Shown in pieces: positions 30,072 to 37,952 of a DNA stretch of 37,952 nucleotides. This stretch comes from an uncultured Eubacteriales bacterium (GTDB lineage: Bacteria; Bacillota; Clostridia; Christensenellales; CAG-138): positions 1 to 37,952 of the forward strand of contig UQXE01000020.1 of assembly GCA_900544965.1 (NCBI GenBank), read 5' to 3'. The position numbers and the translations under genes were made by a program. How positions within the stretch are numbered: position 1 is the stretch's first letter; each line of letters opens with the position of its first letter. The notes below the pieces were generated by a model. That model did no database searches and was not told the DNA's origin. It saw nothing but the letters and a program-made list of their open reading frames with translations.

Positions 30072-33000
30072 CTAGAGCAAGCTCAGCTGAACGGGATGGA
30101 GCGCCTTCCTTTCAACAGCTTTTGATATTGAGAGAAGTTCGGCAGGCATATCATCAAAAAACGGGGATCTTTCGCCGGAATGCAGCAATATAAGCTCGTC
30201 TCGCGCACGTGTAATTCCAACGAAGAAAAGCCTGCGCTCCTCCTCTATATCCGCCCGCCCGGCCTCCGCCTCAAGCGGTATACAGCCTTTGCCCGCCCCG
30301 CATAAAAACACCACGGGAAACTCCAGCCCCTTTGAGCCGTGGAGCGTCATAAGCCTAACGGCGCCCGACGGATATGTTCTGCCCGTACTCCTGGTCACAT
30401 CCCCCTCCTGCCCATACGACACGTCTAACATGAATGATTCCATATTTTTATAGAACACGGACGTGTTGATAAGCTTTTTAAACTGTGCCGAGCTGGAAAG
30501 CCCTGTTTCCTCAGCCCATGCTTCCAAAAGCTTTCTGGGTTTCTCCCTTTTAACTCTATCCGCATACTTTCGTATAAGCGAGGCGCACAGGCCCGCCCTT
30601 TCGTCGCAAATGGCGCGGGCCGCTTCAATGCCGAATTCCGTCAACCCGCTTCCGCCGGCCCTTAGTCCTCCAAACAGCGTTTCAATGAACTGGGATATCA
30701 GTTCGGAGTGACATTTAAGCGCGGTTCGCATATATGCCTCAAGCGCCTGAACATCCCCCCTGTCCACAAGAAACCTGAAAAAGCACAGCGCGCTTCGGAC
30801 GTCCCTGTCCATGAGAAAATCGTCCCTTCCGGATACGACGTAAGGAACGCTCTCCTTTTGCAGGCAGCGCTCAATCAGGTCGGCCTGCCTGTGCGTGCGG
30901 TATAATACGGCTATGTCGGAAAAACCAAGCGTGCGCGAAGCGGCGCCCTCGGCGGATATACGCTGGGAATCCAGCATATCCATGCCTCCTACGATACGGT
31001 TGATCTCCTTTGCCACAAATATCGCCTCTGAAAGCGCGCTTTCAGCCTCAATAAGCCTTACCCCGGCTCCGCTGCCGCGCACCGCACTTAGTTCACGCTT
31101 TCCTCCTCTGTTCTTCGAAATAAGGAGCGCGGCGCACCCAACTATTTCTGCGGTGCTTCTGTAGTTTTTAGTGAGCCTAATCAGGACCGTATCTGGAAAA
31201 TCCTCTTTAAACCGTTCAAAACAGCGGGGATCTGAGCCGCGGAAGCCATATATCGACTGATCCGGATCGCCAATGATAAAGATGCTTTTCCCATGACTTC
31301 CCCAAGCGTTTATAAGCCTGTACTGTATGCTGTTTATGTCCTGGAACTCATCTGCAAGTATATGTGAAAAACAGCGGCGCTGAACGCTGCCCTCATCCTT
31401 TTCATACAGGCCGAGCGCTTTCAAGAGCAGATCGTCAAAGTCGAGAACGCCTTTCGCAATAAGCCTTTGCCGATACATTTCAAGCGCCTCCTCCGGAATG
31501 GCCGCGCCCTCGTTCAGCGAATCGCATTTAAGGGAGGAAACGCCCAATAGGAATTGAGAGGGGCTTAGCTTCATGCCAAGCTCGCGTATTATATCCCCCG
31601 CGATCTCCCGCGCCCCATATTCGTCTATCAGGGATACGCTTTCCCCCTGCTTTGATATAAGCTTTAGGCAGATCGAATGGAAGGTGCCAATATTCATCGC
31701 GTTCGCCGAGCGCTTATTGCCTAGCGCAAGACCTATGCGCTCCTTCATCTCCAAAGCCGCTTTATTTGTGAAGGTAACCGCCGTGATCTCCGAAGGTTTC
31801 ACCCCGCGTTCATTTATCAGGTACACGATTCTTGAAACAAGCGTTTTTGTCTTGCCCGTGCCTGGTCCGGCTATTACGGCCGTGTGCGCGCTGCCCGACG
31901 TTACGGCCTGGCGCTGCGTTTCGTTCAGGCTGTCCAGCGGGCTTAGACCGCTGGACAGCTTCGTCTCTTCTTTCTCAGCGGCTTTGCTCATGTCCAGCCG
32001 TCTGGCGGCGGTTCCGGAAGCCGCGCGCTTTTTGGGTCCCTGAACGCCCAAAAAGCTCAGCTGTCCGCCAATGGTATCTATCTCCTGCCGGCTCAGCAGT
32101 TCTATTTTGCCATACTCGCCGTCATAGCCCGGGGTTCGCTGAACCCTGCCCATGCGTAGCCTCCTTATGCCCTCCTCGACGCAGGGTCCCGCCGCACGCC
32201 CTATGTCGGCAAGCTCGGCTTCCCTCAGTATATAAAACTCAGGGCCAAGCTCCCTGAGCATTAGCTCATAGAGGGCGCTCACCTTTACGCTTGCCGTTGA
32301 GCAGCCTGTTGACGCGGCTATTACCTCCGGAAGCGGCACAAGGCTTTCAAAGGGCTTAGCGCCGTCGGGCCTGAAGCCCTCATTCCTGTCCGCAAGCTCG
32401 TCCACGCGGTGCTGTACGCCTATGGTCAGCCTTTTCCCGCATATTGGGCATCTGCCCGAAGCCTCCTTCGTTTCCAATGGAGACAGGCATACGCCGCAGG
32501 CACGGTGCCCATCATAATGGTATTTTCCCTCCTCTGGAAAAAATTCTATCGTTCCCGTCAAGCCACCCTGGCCGTTAAGCGCTTTGGCCACGGCTGGATA
32601 CGACATGTCCGTACTGATTATATTGGCCTCCCTCCCGAGTTTTGAAGGTGAATGCGCATCAGAGTTGGATACAAGGACGTATGAATCAAGGGCGGAAACG
32701 CGCCAGTTCATGGACGGATCGGATGAGAGCCCCGTTTCAAGTGCATGGATATGGCTAGACATGTCGTCAAAGCACTCCTCAAGCGAATCAAAGCCCGAAA
32801 ACGCACCGAACAGCGAAAAATGGGGCGTCCATATATGCGCTGGGATGAATACCGCGCTGGGGCAGCAGCTAAGGGTTATTTCAAGCAGGTCGCGGCAGTC
32901 AAGGCCCAGTATCGGCCTGCCGTCGGAGCGGATATTCCCTATGGCCATCAGCCTTGCCGAAAGCTCCTCGGCCTCGTCAAGGCCCGGCAGGAGTATAAGG

Positions 33001-33314
33001 CTGTGCACCTTGCGCACCCTGCCGTTTTTTTTATAAATCGTACTTATCTCGCCAGAAACCATAAAACGCGGCCTGGAGTCTGCGCTGTTCCCAATGCCTT
33101 CAAGCCTGAATTCCTCCTTCAGCGCGTACAGCCCCTCCTCAGACGGCGTAAGCTTTTCCCTTAGTTCGGCCCGCCATGCCGGATGCGTAAAGTCCCCCGT
33201 GCCTATCAGGACTATGCCCTTCTTTCTTGCCCAAAGGTCCAGATACTCGGGCACACAGTCGCGGCTGGTCGCGCGCGAATATTTTGAATGAATATGAAGA
33301 TCCGAAATAAACAT
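30072..33314 (-). CDS. Endonuclease Q (PHP type) fused to a UvrD/PcrA-like helicase
   Basis: 1080 residues. Residues 1-425 are EndoQ-like: PHP motifs SDLHIHS (4-10) and SDAH (218-221), plus a four-Cys zinc finger (273, 276, 289, 292). EndoQ nicks DNA 5' of deaminated bases. A basic linker leads to an SF1A helicase (about 455-1070): Walker A GPGTGKTK (483-490), ADEFQD (654-659), GDPDQSIYGFRG (682-693), then LMTLHGSKGLEFPVVFLCG and RRLFFVGITRARDEL. QLSFLG (418-423) ends the nuclease part, and QLSLL ends the protein; both resemble sliding-clamp-binding motifs. So nicking and strand displacement are in one polypeptide, probably for repair of deaminated DNA. The ATG follows AAGGCGGACC, a weak ribosome site. 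Confidence 0.92.
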   Translation of the reverse strand: MFISDLHIHSKYSRATSRDCVPEYLDLWARKKGIVLIGTGDFTHPAWRAELREKLTPSEEGLYALKEEFRLEGIGNSADSRPRFMVSGEISTIYKKNGRVRKVHSLILLPGLDEAEELSARLMAIGNIRSDGRPILGLDCRDLLEITLSCCPSAVFIPAHIWTPHFSLFGAFSGFDSLEECFDDMSSHIHALETGLSSDPSMNWRVSALDSYVLVSNSDAHSPSKLGREANIISTDMSYPAVAKALNGQGGLTGTIEFFPEEGKYHYDGHRACGVCLSPLETKEASGRCPICGKRLTIGVQHRVDELADRNEGFRPDGAKPFESLVPLPEVIAASTGCSTASVKVSALYELMLRELGPEFYILREAELADIGRAAGPCVEEGIRRLRMGRVQRTPGYDGEYGKIELLSRQEIDTIGGQLSFLGVQGPKKRAASGTAARRLDMSKAAEKEETKLSSGLSPLDSLNETQRQAVTSGSAHTAVIAGPGTGKTKTLVSRIVYLINERGVKPSEITAVTFTNKAALEMKERIGLALGNKRSANAMNIGTFHSICLKLISKQGESVSLIDEYGAREIAGDIIRELGMKLSPSQFLLGVSSLKCDSLNEGAAIPEEALEMYRQRLIAKGVLDFDDLLLKALGLYEKDEGSVQRRCFSHILADEFQDINSIQYRLINAWGSHGKSIFIIGDPDQSIYGFRGSDPRCFERFKEDFPDTVLIRLTKNYRSTAEIVGCAALLISKNRGGKRELSAVRGSGAGVRLIEAESALSEAIFVAKEINRIVGGMDMLDSQRISAEGAASRTLGFSDIAVLYRTHRQADLIERCLQKESVPYVVSGRDDFLMDRDVRSALCFFRFLVDRGDVQALEAYMRTALKCHSELISQFIETLFGGLRAGGSGLTEFGIEAARAICDERAGLCASLIRKYADRVKREKPRKLLEAWAEETGLSSSAQFKKLINTSVFYKNMESFMLDVSYGQEGDVTRSTGRTYPSGAVRLMTLHGSKGLEFPVVFLCGAGKGCIPLEAEAGRADIEEERRLFFVGITRARDELILLHSGERSPFFDDMPAELLSISKAVERKALHPVQLSLL

Positions 33315-33996
33315 ATTAAACGGTCCGCCTTAAAACAATTATAGTGAAATTATATCCTTTTTATCGAACGTATTCAATTTACATCTGGGCCATTTATGTT
33401 ATAATCAGTGTATTCGTTATAAGGCCGCACCCACATGCCGCGCCAACGTCTCCCCTTTCATCATCCTGGCCGGCGGTTAATTCTTTCGTCAATATGTTTA
33501 ACGTCGGCCGCACTTTGCGTCTTTCCTCAAAATGGGGACAGCGGTGTAAAAATGTCTCTTAAATTTTGCGTCTATGCACCTTGGCTGTCCCAAAACATGA
33601 CGGCAGGCAGTATATAACTGGACATAAGCTGATCGATGAACAATCTTTGATAGTTATTATTCCTTGTTGGCGTATCGCGTGCAGGTCAAGGTTTTGTTGT
33701 GGCATTAAAGGCGTTGGCTGTGCTGTAGCCGAAAAAAAGCGGCGCCTGGGCGCCATTTCCATAATAATAGGAATAAAAATCGAATTTCATCGTACTAATT
33801 ATGTTGTTTTATGTCGTCTAAGGTTGACTATATCGAATAAGTGATGTATTTTGTATTTATAAATTGTTTGCACTATGTATTGAGCCTAAACCTATATTGG
33901 TCATAAGGCTTTCAATAAAAAACATGAAACCTTTCATGAAACAGCATTGTGCAGGATCACATGCATTCCACGAATCTAAAGAGGTGAACTAAAACG
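33315..33996. other. 0.7-kb region without a gene
   Basis: Several frames of 60-90 codons are open on both strands, but none shows a domain or a ribosome site. The second half is AT-rich and should hold the promoter of the gene at 33997. A GGCGCC-tg-GGCGCC mini-palindrome at about 33742 was noted without interpretation. Confidence 0.5.
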
Positions 33997-34449
33997 ATGA
34001 GAAGCTTCGTAGCTGTCCTTATGGCCGCGTTTATGTTGGCGCTGAGCTTCGTCCCCACATACGATATATTTTTTCATTATTCAGTCGACGAAAACTGCGG
34101 CCGCTGTGGAAGGTTCAACTACGGCACCGTAAAAAGGGAGATGTATTTATACAACTATGACGATGGGAGACATGTATATGAAAAGGTCATTGATATGTTT
34201 TGCGTCCATTGCGGCAGCCACGCTTATGAATCAACCCGCAGGCTGGAAGAGCACAGGTTTTATTCCATAGACCTGGGCTGTAACGACGGCAGTCACGGAT
34301 TTGTGATTGCATGCCGGGTCTGCCGCAACGAAAGCAGCTATAAATACATGATCGAATGCGACGGCCAGCCCCATATACGCATGACTAAAGCGGGAATTGA
34401 TTTCATACTTGAAAGCAACCCGTGGCGGGAACCCAACGCGGAGGACTGA
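33997..34449 (+). CDS. Exported protein with zinc-ribbon-like cysteine pairs
   Basis: 150 residues. A signal-type N-terminus (MRSFVAVLMAAFMLALSFVP) with one arginine and a hydrophobic core precedes a short spacer. The body has C-x-x-C pairs (CGRC, CVHC, CRVC) and further cysteines in GCNDG and ECDGQP, with many aromatic and acidic residues. Such pairs outside the membrane could bind zinc or form disulfides. No lipobox is evident, so the hydrophobic stretch may stay as an anchor. No family recognised. GAGGTGA precedes the ATG. It has no coupled neighbour. It is probably a real gene because its composition and start are sound. Confidence 0.7.
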   Translation: MRSFVAVLMAAFMLALSFVPTYDIFFHYSVDENCGRCGRFNYGTVKREMYLYNYDDGRHVYEKVIDMFCVHCGSHAYESTRRLEEHRFYSIDLGCNDGSHGFVIACRVCRNESSYKYMIECDGQPHIRMTKAGIDFILESNPWREPNAED

Positions 34450-35274
34450 TCTTGCCGGGCTTATGTTTTGTGGATATGCGCTGGAGGAATTTGCATTTAT
34501 AGCGCTTGATAATACTAGGCGGCAACATAGAACAATGCGTCAGGAACCTGAAATTATTTCGTCGAGCCGCTAAACGTCACAGGCCTGGTTGTTAATCTTG
34601 GAGCGATCCGCCAAGGGGGCGTTAACATGTCGGCAAAGGTTGTTATTGGTTTTACTGTCGCGGGCATCTTTGTTTAATATTCCTATTATTCTTTTTTGCG
34701 TAGGGCTGTTCCCTGATGGCGGGGGCGGCCGGAACGGCAATATGTCTGTTGCTCTATGCATTGATTACGCTTACTCCTCCGAGCGGGTTTGTCATTCGAA
34801 TTGCGCATCGCCGCGAATCCAGCAATGACAGGGCGTTTAACGCGCTTCTGGCAACGGTTGCGCCGCATTATGCCGTTTTGCGCATCGCCGCGCAAATAGC
34901 GGGACTGTTTTTGCTGATATGCCGTCCTATTATCAGCTTAACCATGCTTATTTGTACGCGCTGCTCCAGCAGCGCGTACATTTCATTCTTTTTATCACAG
35001 CTGCCGCTGAAGCTATTTATGGTTCTCTCCCTATCCATTGAATCGCTGATTTAATGGGTGGCAAAAATAGATTTTAACAGCGTCGCGCGGGCATATGAAC
35101 CCTAAACGCCGTTTAAACACAGCTGATATCATAAAGGCGCCCAAAGCCCCGCGGGACGTGCGGATAAACTTGGCGCCATTGGCAAGGTGAGCTGCAGTCA
35201 AACGACGGCGGCCTAAGGCTGCTGTAAAACCCCTATACAGACCAAGCCGTCAGCGGCGCGGTCCACCCCGGCGG
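34450..35274. other. 0.8-kb region, only a possible pseudogene
   Basis: The only coding trace is the broken membrane-protein frame at 34627-35054. No RNA gene or clear terminator was seen. An inverted GCGCTGC/GCAGCGC pair near 34960-34980 (CGCGCTGCTCCAGCAGCGCG) is a small hairpin inside that frame. Confidence 0.5.
34627..35054 (+). pseudogene. Possible frameshifted membrane-protein gene
   Basis: ATG 34627 follows a strong AAGGGGGCG but reaches TAA after 16 codons (MSAKVVIGFTVAGIFV). Hydrophobic reading continues in other frames: IPIILFCVGLF, then from 34716 MAGAAGTAICLLLYALITLT, and later AGLFLLICRPIISLTMLIC. The pattern suggests a multi-pass membrane protein broken by frameshifts. It could also be chance. 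Confidence 0.3.
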
Positions 35275-35985
35275 CTATCTCCTCTTCATGCCGCGCAGCA
35301 TGGTTTTGTCTTCGCCGCTTACGCGATAGGATTCCAGCATCTTCTGAATAGCCTTGTTGTATGTGAAATTATCAATGGGCCTGGTATTGAGGAAGCTGAG
35401 CGTTTTATCCCTGAATTTTACAAAGCAGACCGACAGCGCCCAGGCTATTGCCATTTTGACGTAATATCCGTCATGGCTGATAGCACCATACCATCCCAGC
35501 ACCTGGTCTATATATTCATCAGTCAAAAAATAGTTCATCAGGATTACGATGGCAAAGCGCAGCTCAAATTCCCTTGCTGAGCCTAAATACGGCAGAAGGA
35601 AATCATACATCCGGCCGCGTTCCTTTGCAATCCACTTCATGCTTGCGCAAACGACGTCGCACACCGCCCAGTTGTCTATCCTGGGGATATAATCCGTCAG
35701 ATATTGAAGTCTTTCCTCAATGCCGCATTTCGCGTATGCTATTATCATGCCCGAAATCAGCTTAACCTCGTAAGCACTGTCATTTCGGGCAATGCTGAGA
35801 AATCCCCTCCAGTCTTCCTTATTGGCTATTTCCTTGGCAAGCCCCCTCATATGAGGAACTCTTACGCCGTATGATGTGTTTTGAGCGCCGGGTATCAGTC
35901 CTTCATTAAACCTTCTGTATTTCTCGTCGGACAGGCCAATCAGGCGCGATTTGAACTCGTCGTAGTGTTTTATGGTATATTCCAT
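35275..35985 (-). CDS. DNA alkylation repair protein (AlkD-like, HEAT repeats)
   Basis: 236 residues, all helical, in the DNA alkylation repair family (PF08713). Recognisable blocks are YRRFNEGLIPGAQNTSYGVRVP, LAKEIANKEDWRGFL, SAYEVKLISGMIIAYAK, DNWAVCDVVCASMKWI and ELRFAIVILMNYFLTDEYID, plus YYVKMAIAWALSVCFVKF. The Trp and Asp in NWAVCD correspond to catalytic positions of AlkD. Members remove 3-methyladenine or 7-methylguanine without base flipping; some lack activity. The start is set at ATG 35985, where family similarity begins. A TTG at 36012 would add nine residues, and neither has a good ribosome site. Appears monocistronic. Confidence 0.88.
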   Translation of the reverse strand: MEYTIKHYDEFKSRLIGLSDEKYRRFNEGLIPGAQNTSYGVRVPHMRGLAKEIANKEDWRGFLSIARNDSAYEVKLISGMIIAYAKCGIEERLQYLTDYIPRIDNWAVCDVVCASMKWIAKERGRMYDFLLPYLGSAREFELRFAIVILMNYFLTDEYIDQVLGWYGAISHDGYYVKMAIAWALSVCFVKFRDKTLSFLNTRPIDNFTYNKAIQKMLESYRVSGEDKTMLRGMKRR

Positions 35986-36129
35986 TGCGCGTTTGGGAGC
36001 GTGACGTCTCAATCCGCCCTATTATCAACCGTCGGACGCCGCGTATTCCCCTATCCTTTCTTTATTCGAGGCGCATTCGCCGTAATTATGTGAACATAAC
36101 CACAGCCTGTCCGCAACCGGCGCCCACGG

Positions 36130-36426
36130 CTATGCCGCACATTCACACTTGGCCCAAAAAGGCCGTGGACATTCGCCGGATTTATCCGCCATGCCGGCCG
36201 GCGCGGCAGGGTTGTCAAGCGGCGGGCAGGATCTAAGACGCTCCGCATTGAACGGCTGGCCTTCATAGTATGCCATAAACAGGAGCGAATGGTAAGCCTC
36301 CAGCAGCGCTCTTTCGTGTATATTTGAATCCGAATAATGGAAAGCGCACAGGGCTTCATATCCGTTATGCAGATAGCGCCTTCCTTCAACTCTGCATCCC
36401 TTTACGCATTCGCCGTGGTGATCCAT
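36130..36426 (-). pseudogene. C-terminal remnant of a radical SAM protein
   Basis: The frame reads MDHHGECVKGC, GRRYLHNGYEALCAFHYSDS, SLLFMAYYEGQPFNAERLRS and CPPLDNP. This is the conserved C-terminal part of a common Clostridia radical SAM family, in which such blocks follow the SAM domain. About 300 residues that should precede it are missing. In their place upstream (36445-36546) is the 110-bp repeat element, which keeps the frame open. It is therefore a truncated gene, probably cut by recombination at the repeat. Its intact-looking relative lies 280 bp away on the other strand. Confidence 0.75.
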
Positions 36427-36444
36427 TGTAGATACAGCGTGCCA

Positions 36445-36546
36445 ACAAAGCGGCTGCGCTACTTTATTGAGGTTACGGGTTTTCCCTCGCCCTTGGGGCT
36501 CCCGTGCGGCGGCAAACGCAAAGAAGGAAACCTTCACGGTTTTCAC
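36445..36546 (-). repeat. About 110-bp dispersed repeat element, copy 3
   Basis: On the minus strand it starts AAAACCGTGAAGGTTTCCTT, TCTTTGCG, and continues with CCCCAAGGGCGAGGGAAAAC, CCGTAACCTCAATAAAG. It aligns with 7678-7790. It is directly joined to the truncated radical SAM fragment. Confidence 0.7.
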
Positions 36547-36701
36547 CCATTCTGACACTCATATCGGCATTTTCCTTTAAATCCCATACGGCCTTGGTTA
36601 TAGTTTAACGCCGCGCAGCTCTCGGCGTCCTCGAAAAATTATCCCGCGCTAAGCAAAAACACGACATCTATGAAAGCACTGTTACCTTTTGGGACAGATC
36701 A

Positions 36702-37805
36702 ATGGAAATGTCCCTTTATCCAGCCGCTAAAGTAACTTATCATTTTGAAGTAGTAGTATATGATGGAAGGGAATTTTTTGATTTGAAAAAGCCTGACTTT
36801 ACCCGCGCGATCGTCAGTTCGGCCATTGATAAGGCCATTCGGGATATAGAAAACGACGCCAACCGCAGTATCCGCAACCTTATCGACCTTGTGCTCAAGT
36901 ATACTAAAGGACGCTTCCAGAGGTCGCTGTTTAAAACATTCCAGGCCATGATGCAGAATGAGCACAGCGCCTACTACACCCTTGTAAAAAATATTGTCGC
37001 AAAGGTCGACCATGAAACCATAAAGACATTCGGCTTCAACCTGGGCTATAACGGGTGCACCAACGGCGCGAAGCTTATCAGGGACAACGAGTGCAGCTAT
37101 GGCTTCAACATCCCCTGGGCGGTATCGTTTGTACTGGACCGTAGGGGAAGGCTCGGTGTGGATAGGATATGTCATATGGTGGAGCAGGGACGCAGTCTTG
37201 GCATATTTACGTATTTAATTTTTTGTAATAACGGCTCTGCTGCTGAAATCCCGCCGCTTTTAAGCGCATATCACGACTGCGCGTTTGTGCTGTTTACTGA
37301 ACCCGCGTATCTCGGCAGCGCGGTACTGGATGAGGTTTCTTTGCATAAAAATGTGATGACTGCCGTTCTTTCGTCAAATCCGGAATTTGCCTTAGCCGCT
37401 TCGGAATTGCATAAAAGAAGGATGCTTTACTCCGCCTATTTATTTTACGGCGATGCAAACGCCGGCGCCCTTATGTCTGGGACATGGCTCGACGGGGTTG
37501 TAAACGCCTCATGCGCTTTTGCCGTGCTCATTCCCGAACCCTCATGCGGCGCGAAGGCCAAAGCGGCTGTAAGGCAATATGTAAACGACGTGCGCAGACG
37601 GCAGGAAAGCCCTGTTTTGTTGATGGATACGGAATCCGACATCCTTTTGATAGACCAGATCATATCCGAGGACTCCTGCTCAATAGGGTTCGGCAGCGAC
37701 GGCGTTGCATTCGACAGCTTTGGAACGCTTGAAGGCACGGCAAACAACCTTTGGGATTTCAGTCTCATGCAAATATTAAGGGAAAATATGCAAAAGGACG
37801 TGTAG
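36702..37805 (+). CDS. Radical SAM-like protein lacking the iron-sulfur cysteines (probable pseudoenzyme)
   Basis: 367 residues. The layout follows a Clostridia radical SAM family: a helical N-terminus (LIDLVLKYTKG), then GFNIPWAVSF (134-143), where active members continue with C-x3-C-x2-C. Here that loop is absent (LDRRGRLGVDRICHMVEQGR, 145-164). The GGEP strand is CNNGSAAEIP, and IFTNG is VLFTEPAY. The later part keeps the fold (PVLLMDTESD, 304-313) but has lost the C-terminal cysteines and GRRYLH. The 1.1-kb frame is open, so selection may maintain it without chemistry. The start is uncertain: ATG 36702 has no ribosome site, while TTG 36783 has GGAAGGG at 36765-36771. Confidence 0.75.
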   Translation: MEMSLYPAAKVTYHFEVVVYDGREFFDLKKPDFTRAIVSSAIDKAIRDIENDANRSIRNLIDLVLKYTKGRFQRSLFKTFQAMMQNEHSAYYTLVKNIVAKVDHETIKTFGFNLGYNGCTNGAKLIRDNECSYGFNIPWAVSFVLDRRGRLGVDRICHMVEQGRSLGIFTYLIFCNNGSAAEIPPLLSAYHDCAFVLFTEPAYLGSAVLDEVSLHKNVMTAVLSSNPEFALAASELHKRRMLYSAYLFYGDANAGALMSGTWLDGVVNASCAFAVLIPEPSCGAKAKAAVRQYVNDVRRRQESPVLLMDTESDILLIDQIISEDSCSIGFGSDGVAFDSFGTLEGTANNLWDFSLMQILRENMQKDV

Positions 37806-37858
37806 TATCCAGACCGTCAAAAACCCGGGGATTATCAAGGGCTTTTTGCCTCCGGCGG

Positions 37859-37890
37859 CTTAGAACCTTTTTTGCAAAAAAGGTTCTAAG
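37859..37890 (+). terminator. 15-bp hairpin after the radical SAM-like gene
   Basis: CTTAGAACCTTTTTT (37859-37873) pairs perfectly with 37876-37890 around GC. It lies 53 bases after the stop. The right arm also starts repeat copy B. Confidence 0.6.
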
Positions 37891-37940
37891 AACTCCCAAA
37901 AATGCACAGGGATAATATAAACTTAGGTGCATCACCCCAA
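37881..37940. repeat. 60-bp dispersed repeat, copy B
   Basis: GGTTCTAAGAACT at the start and GCATCACCCCAA at the end match copy A at 29861-29920. Here the left end is part of a perfect hairpin that copy A lacks. Confidence 0.65.
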
Positions 37941-37952
37941 TTTTACAATTCA

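Noticed and set aside
36702..37805. Frameshift error hiding the radical SAM cysteines
   Set aside because: The frame is continuous and similarity continues in phase on both sides of the missing loop, so the loss looks real rather than a sequencing error.

Overview
The window reads as chromosome of a mid-GC, endospore-forming member of the Clostridia, probably an uncultured gut-type lineage. The main reasons are a spore-coat gene of the SipL type (DUF3794/SPOCS plus LysM), a Noc plus ParA/ParB pair beside mnmG and rsmG, Gram-positive style strong Shine-Dalgarno sites with frequent GTG/TTG starts, and a type I-C CRISPR remnant. No rRNA or tRNA gene was seen. Lineage is an inference from gene content, not a measurement.

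Layout. 1-3.8 kb: three 183-bp tandem repeat units, then three small XRE regulators and about 2 kb of sequence with no convincing gene. 3.8-10.4 kb: an exported NAGPA-type glycosidase with a 2-TM partner, the SipL-like protein, a DUF1284 protein, an RpiR-PHP pair and a GNAT enzyme, separated by dispersed repeats. 10.4-13.7 kb: a long gene-free stretch, a methyltransferase whose last codons are a CRISPR repeat fragment, and a decayed CRISPR array with no cas genes, split by a DinJ/YafQ toxin-antitoxin operon. 13.7-16.4 kb: a second GNAT enzyme and a BlaI/M56 two-gene sensor.

16.5-24.8 kb is the conserved core: mnmG, rsmG, noc, a nitroreductase, parA and parB, with rsmI and trmN6 convergent to them. 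The intergenic spaces here carry copies of a 16-bp palindrome, TGTTACGCGCGTAACA. It resembles parS but differs at two positions in each half, and the ParB recognition helix is also non-canonical while the Noc helix looks normal. I consider this probable co-divergence of a centromere and its protein the best discovery candidate in the window.

25.2-27.7 kb is a zinc/cadmium operon (SmtB-type ArsR sensor, free-standing HMA protein, P1B ATPase) with a clear promoter and operator. 27.8-30 kb holds a P-loop kinase-like gene, a DUF3788 gene and an autoregulated HTH/membrane-protein pair. 30-33.3 kb is a large Endonuclease Q-UvrD helicase fusion with two sliding-clamp-like motifs. The right end holds an exported Cys-pair protein, an AlkD-type DNA alkylation repair protein, a broken radical SAM gene on one strand, and an intact radical SAM-like gene that lacks the iron-sulfur cysteines on the other.

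Intergenic DNA is unusually abundant, and several repeat families (183-bp tandem, about 110-bp, 57-bp and 60-bp dispersed) account for part of it.
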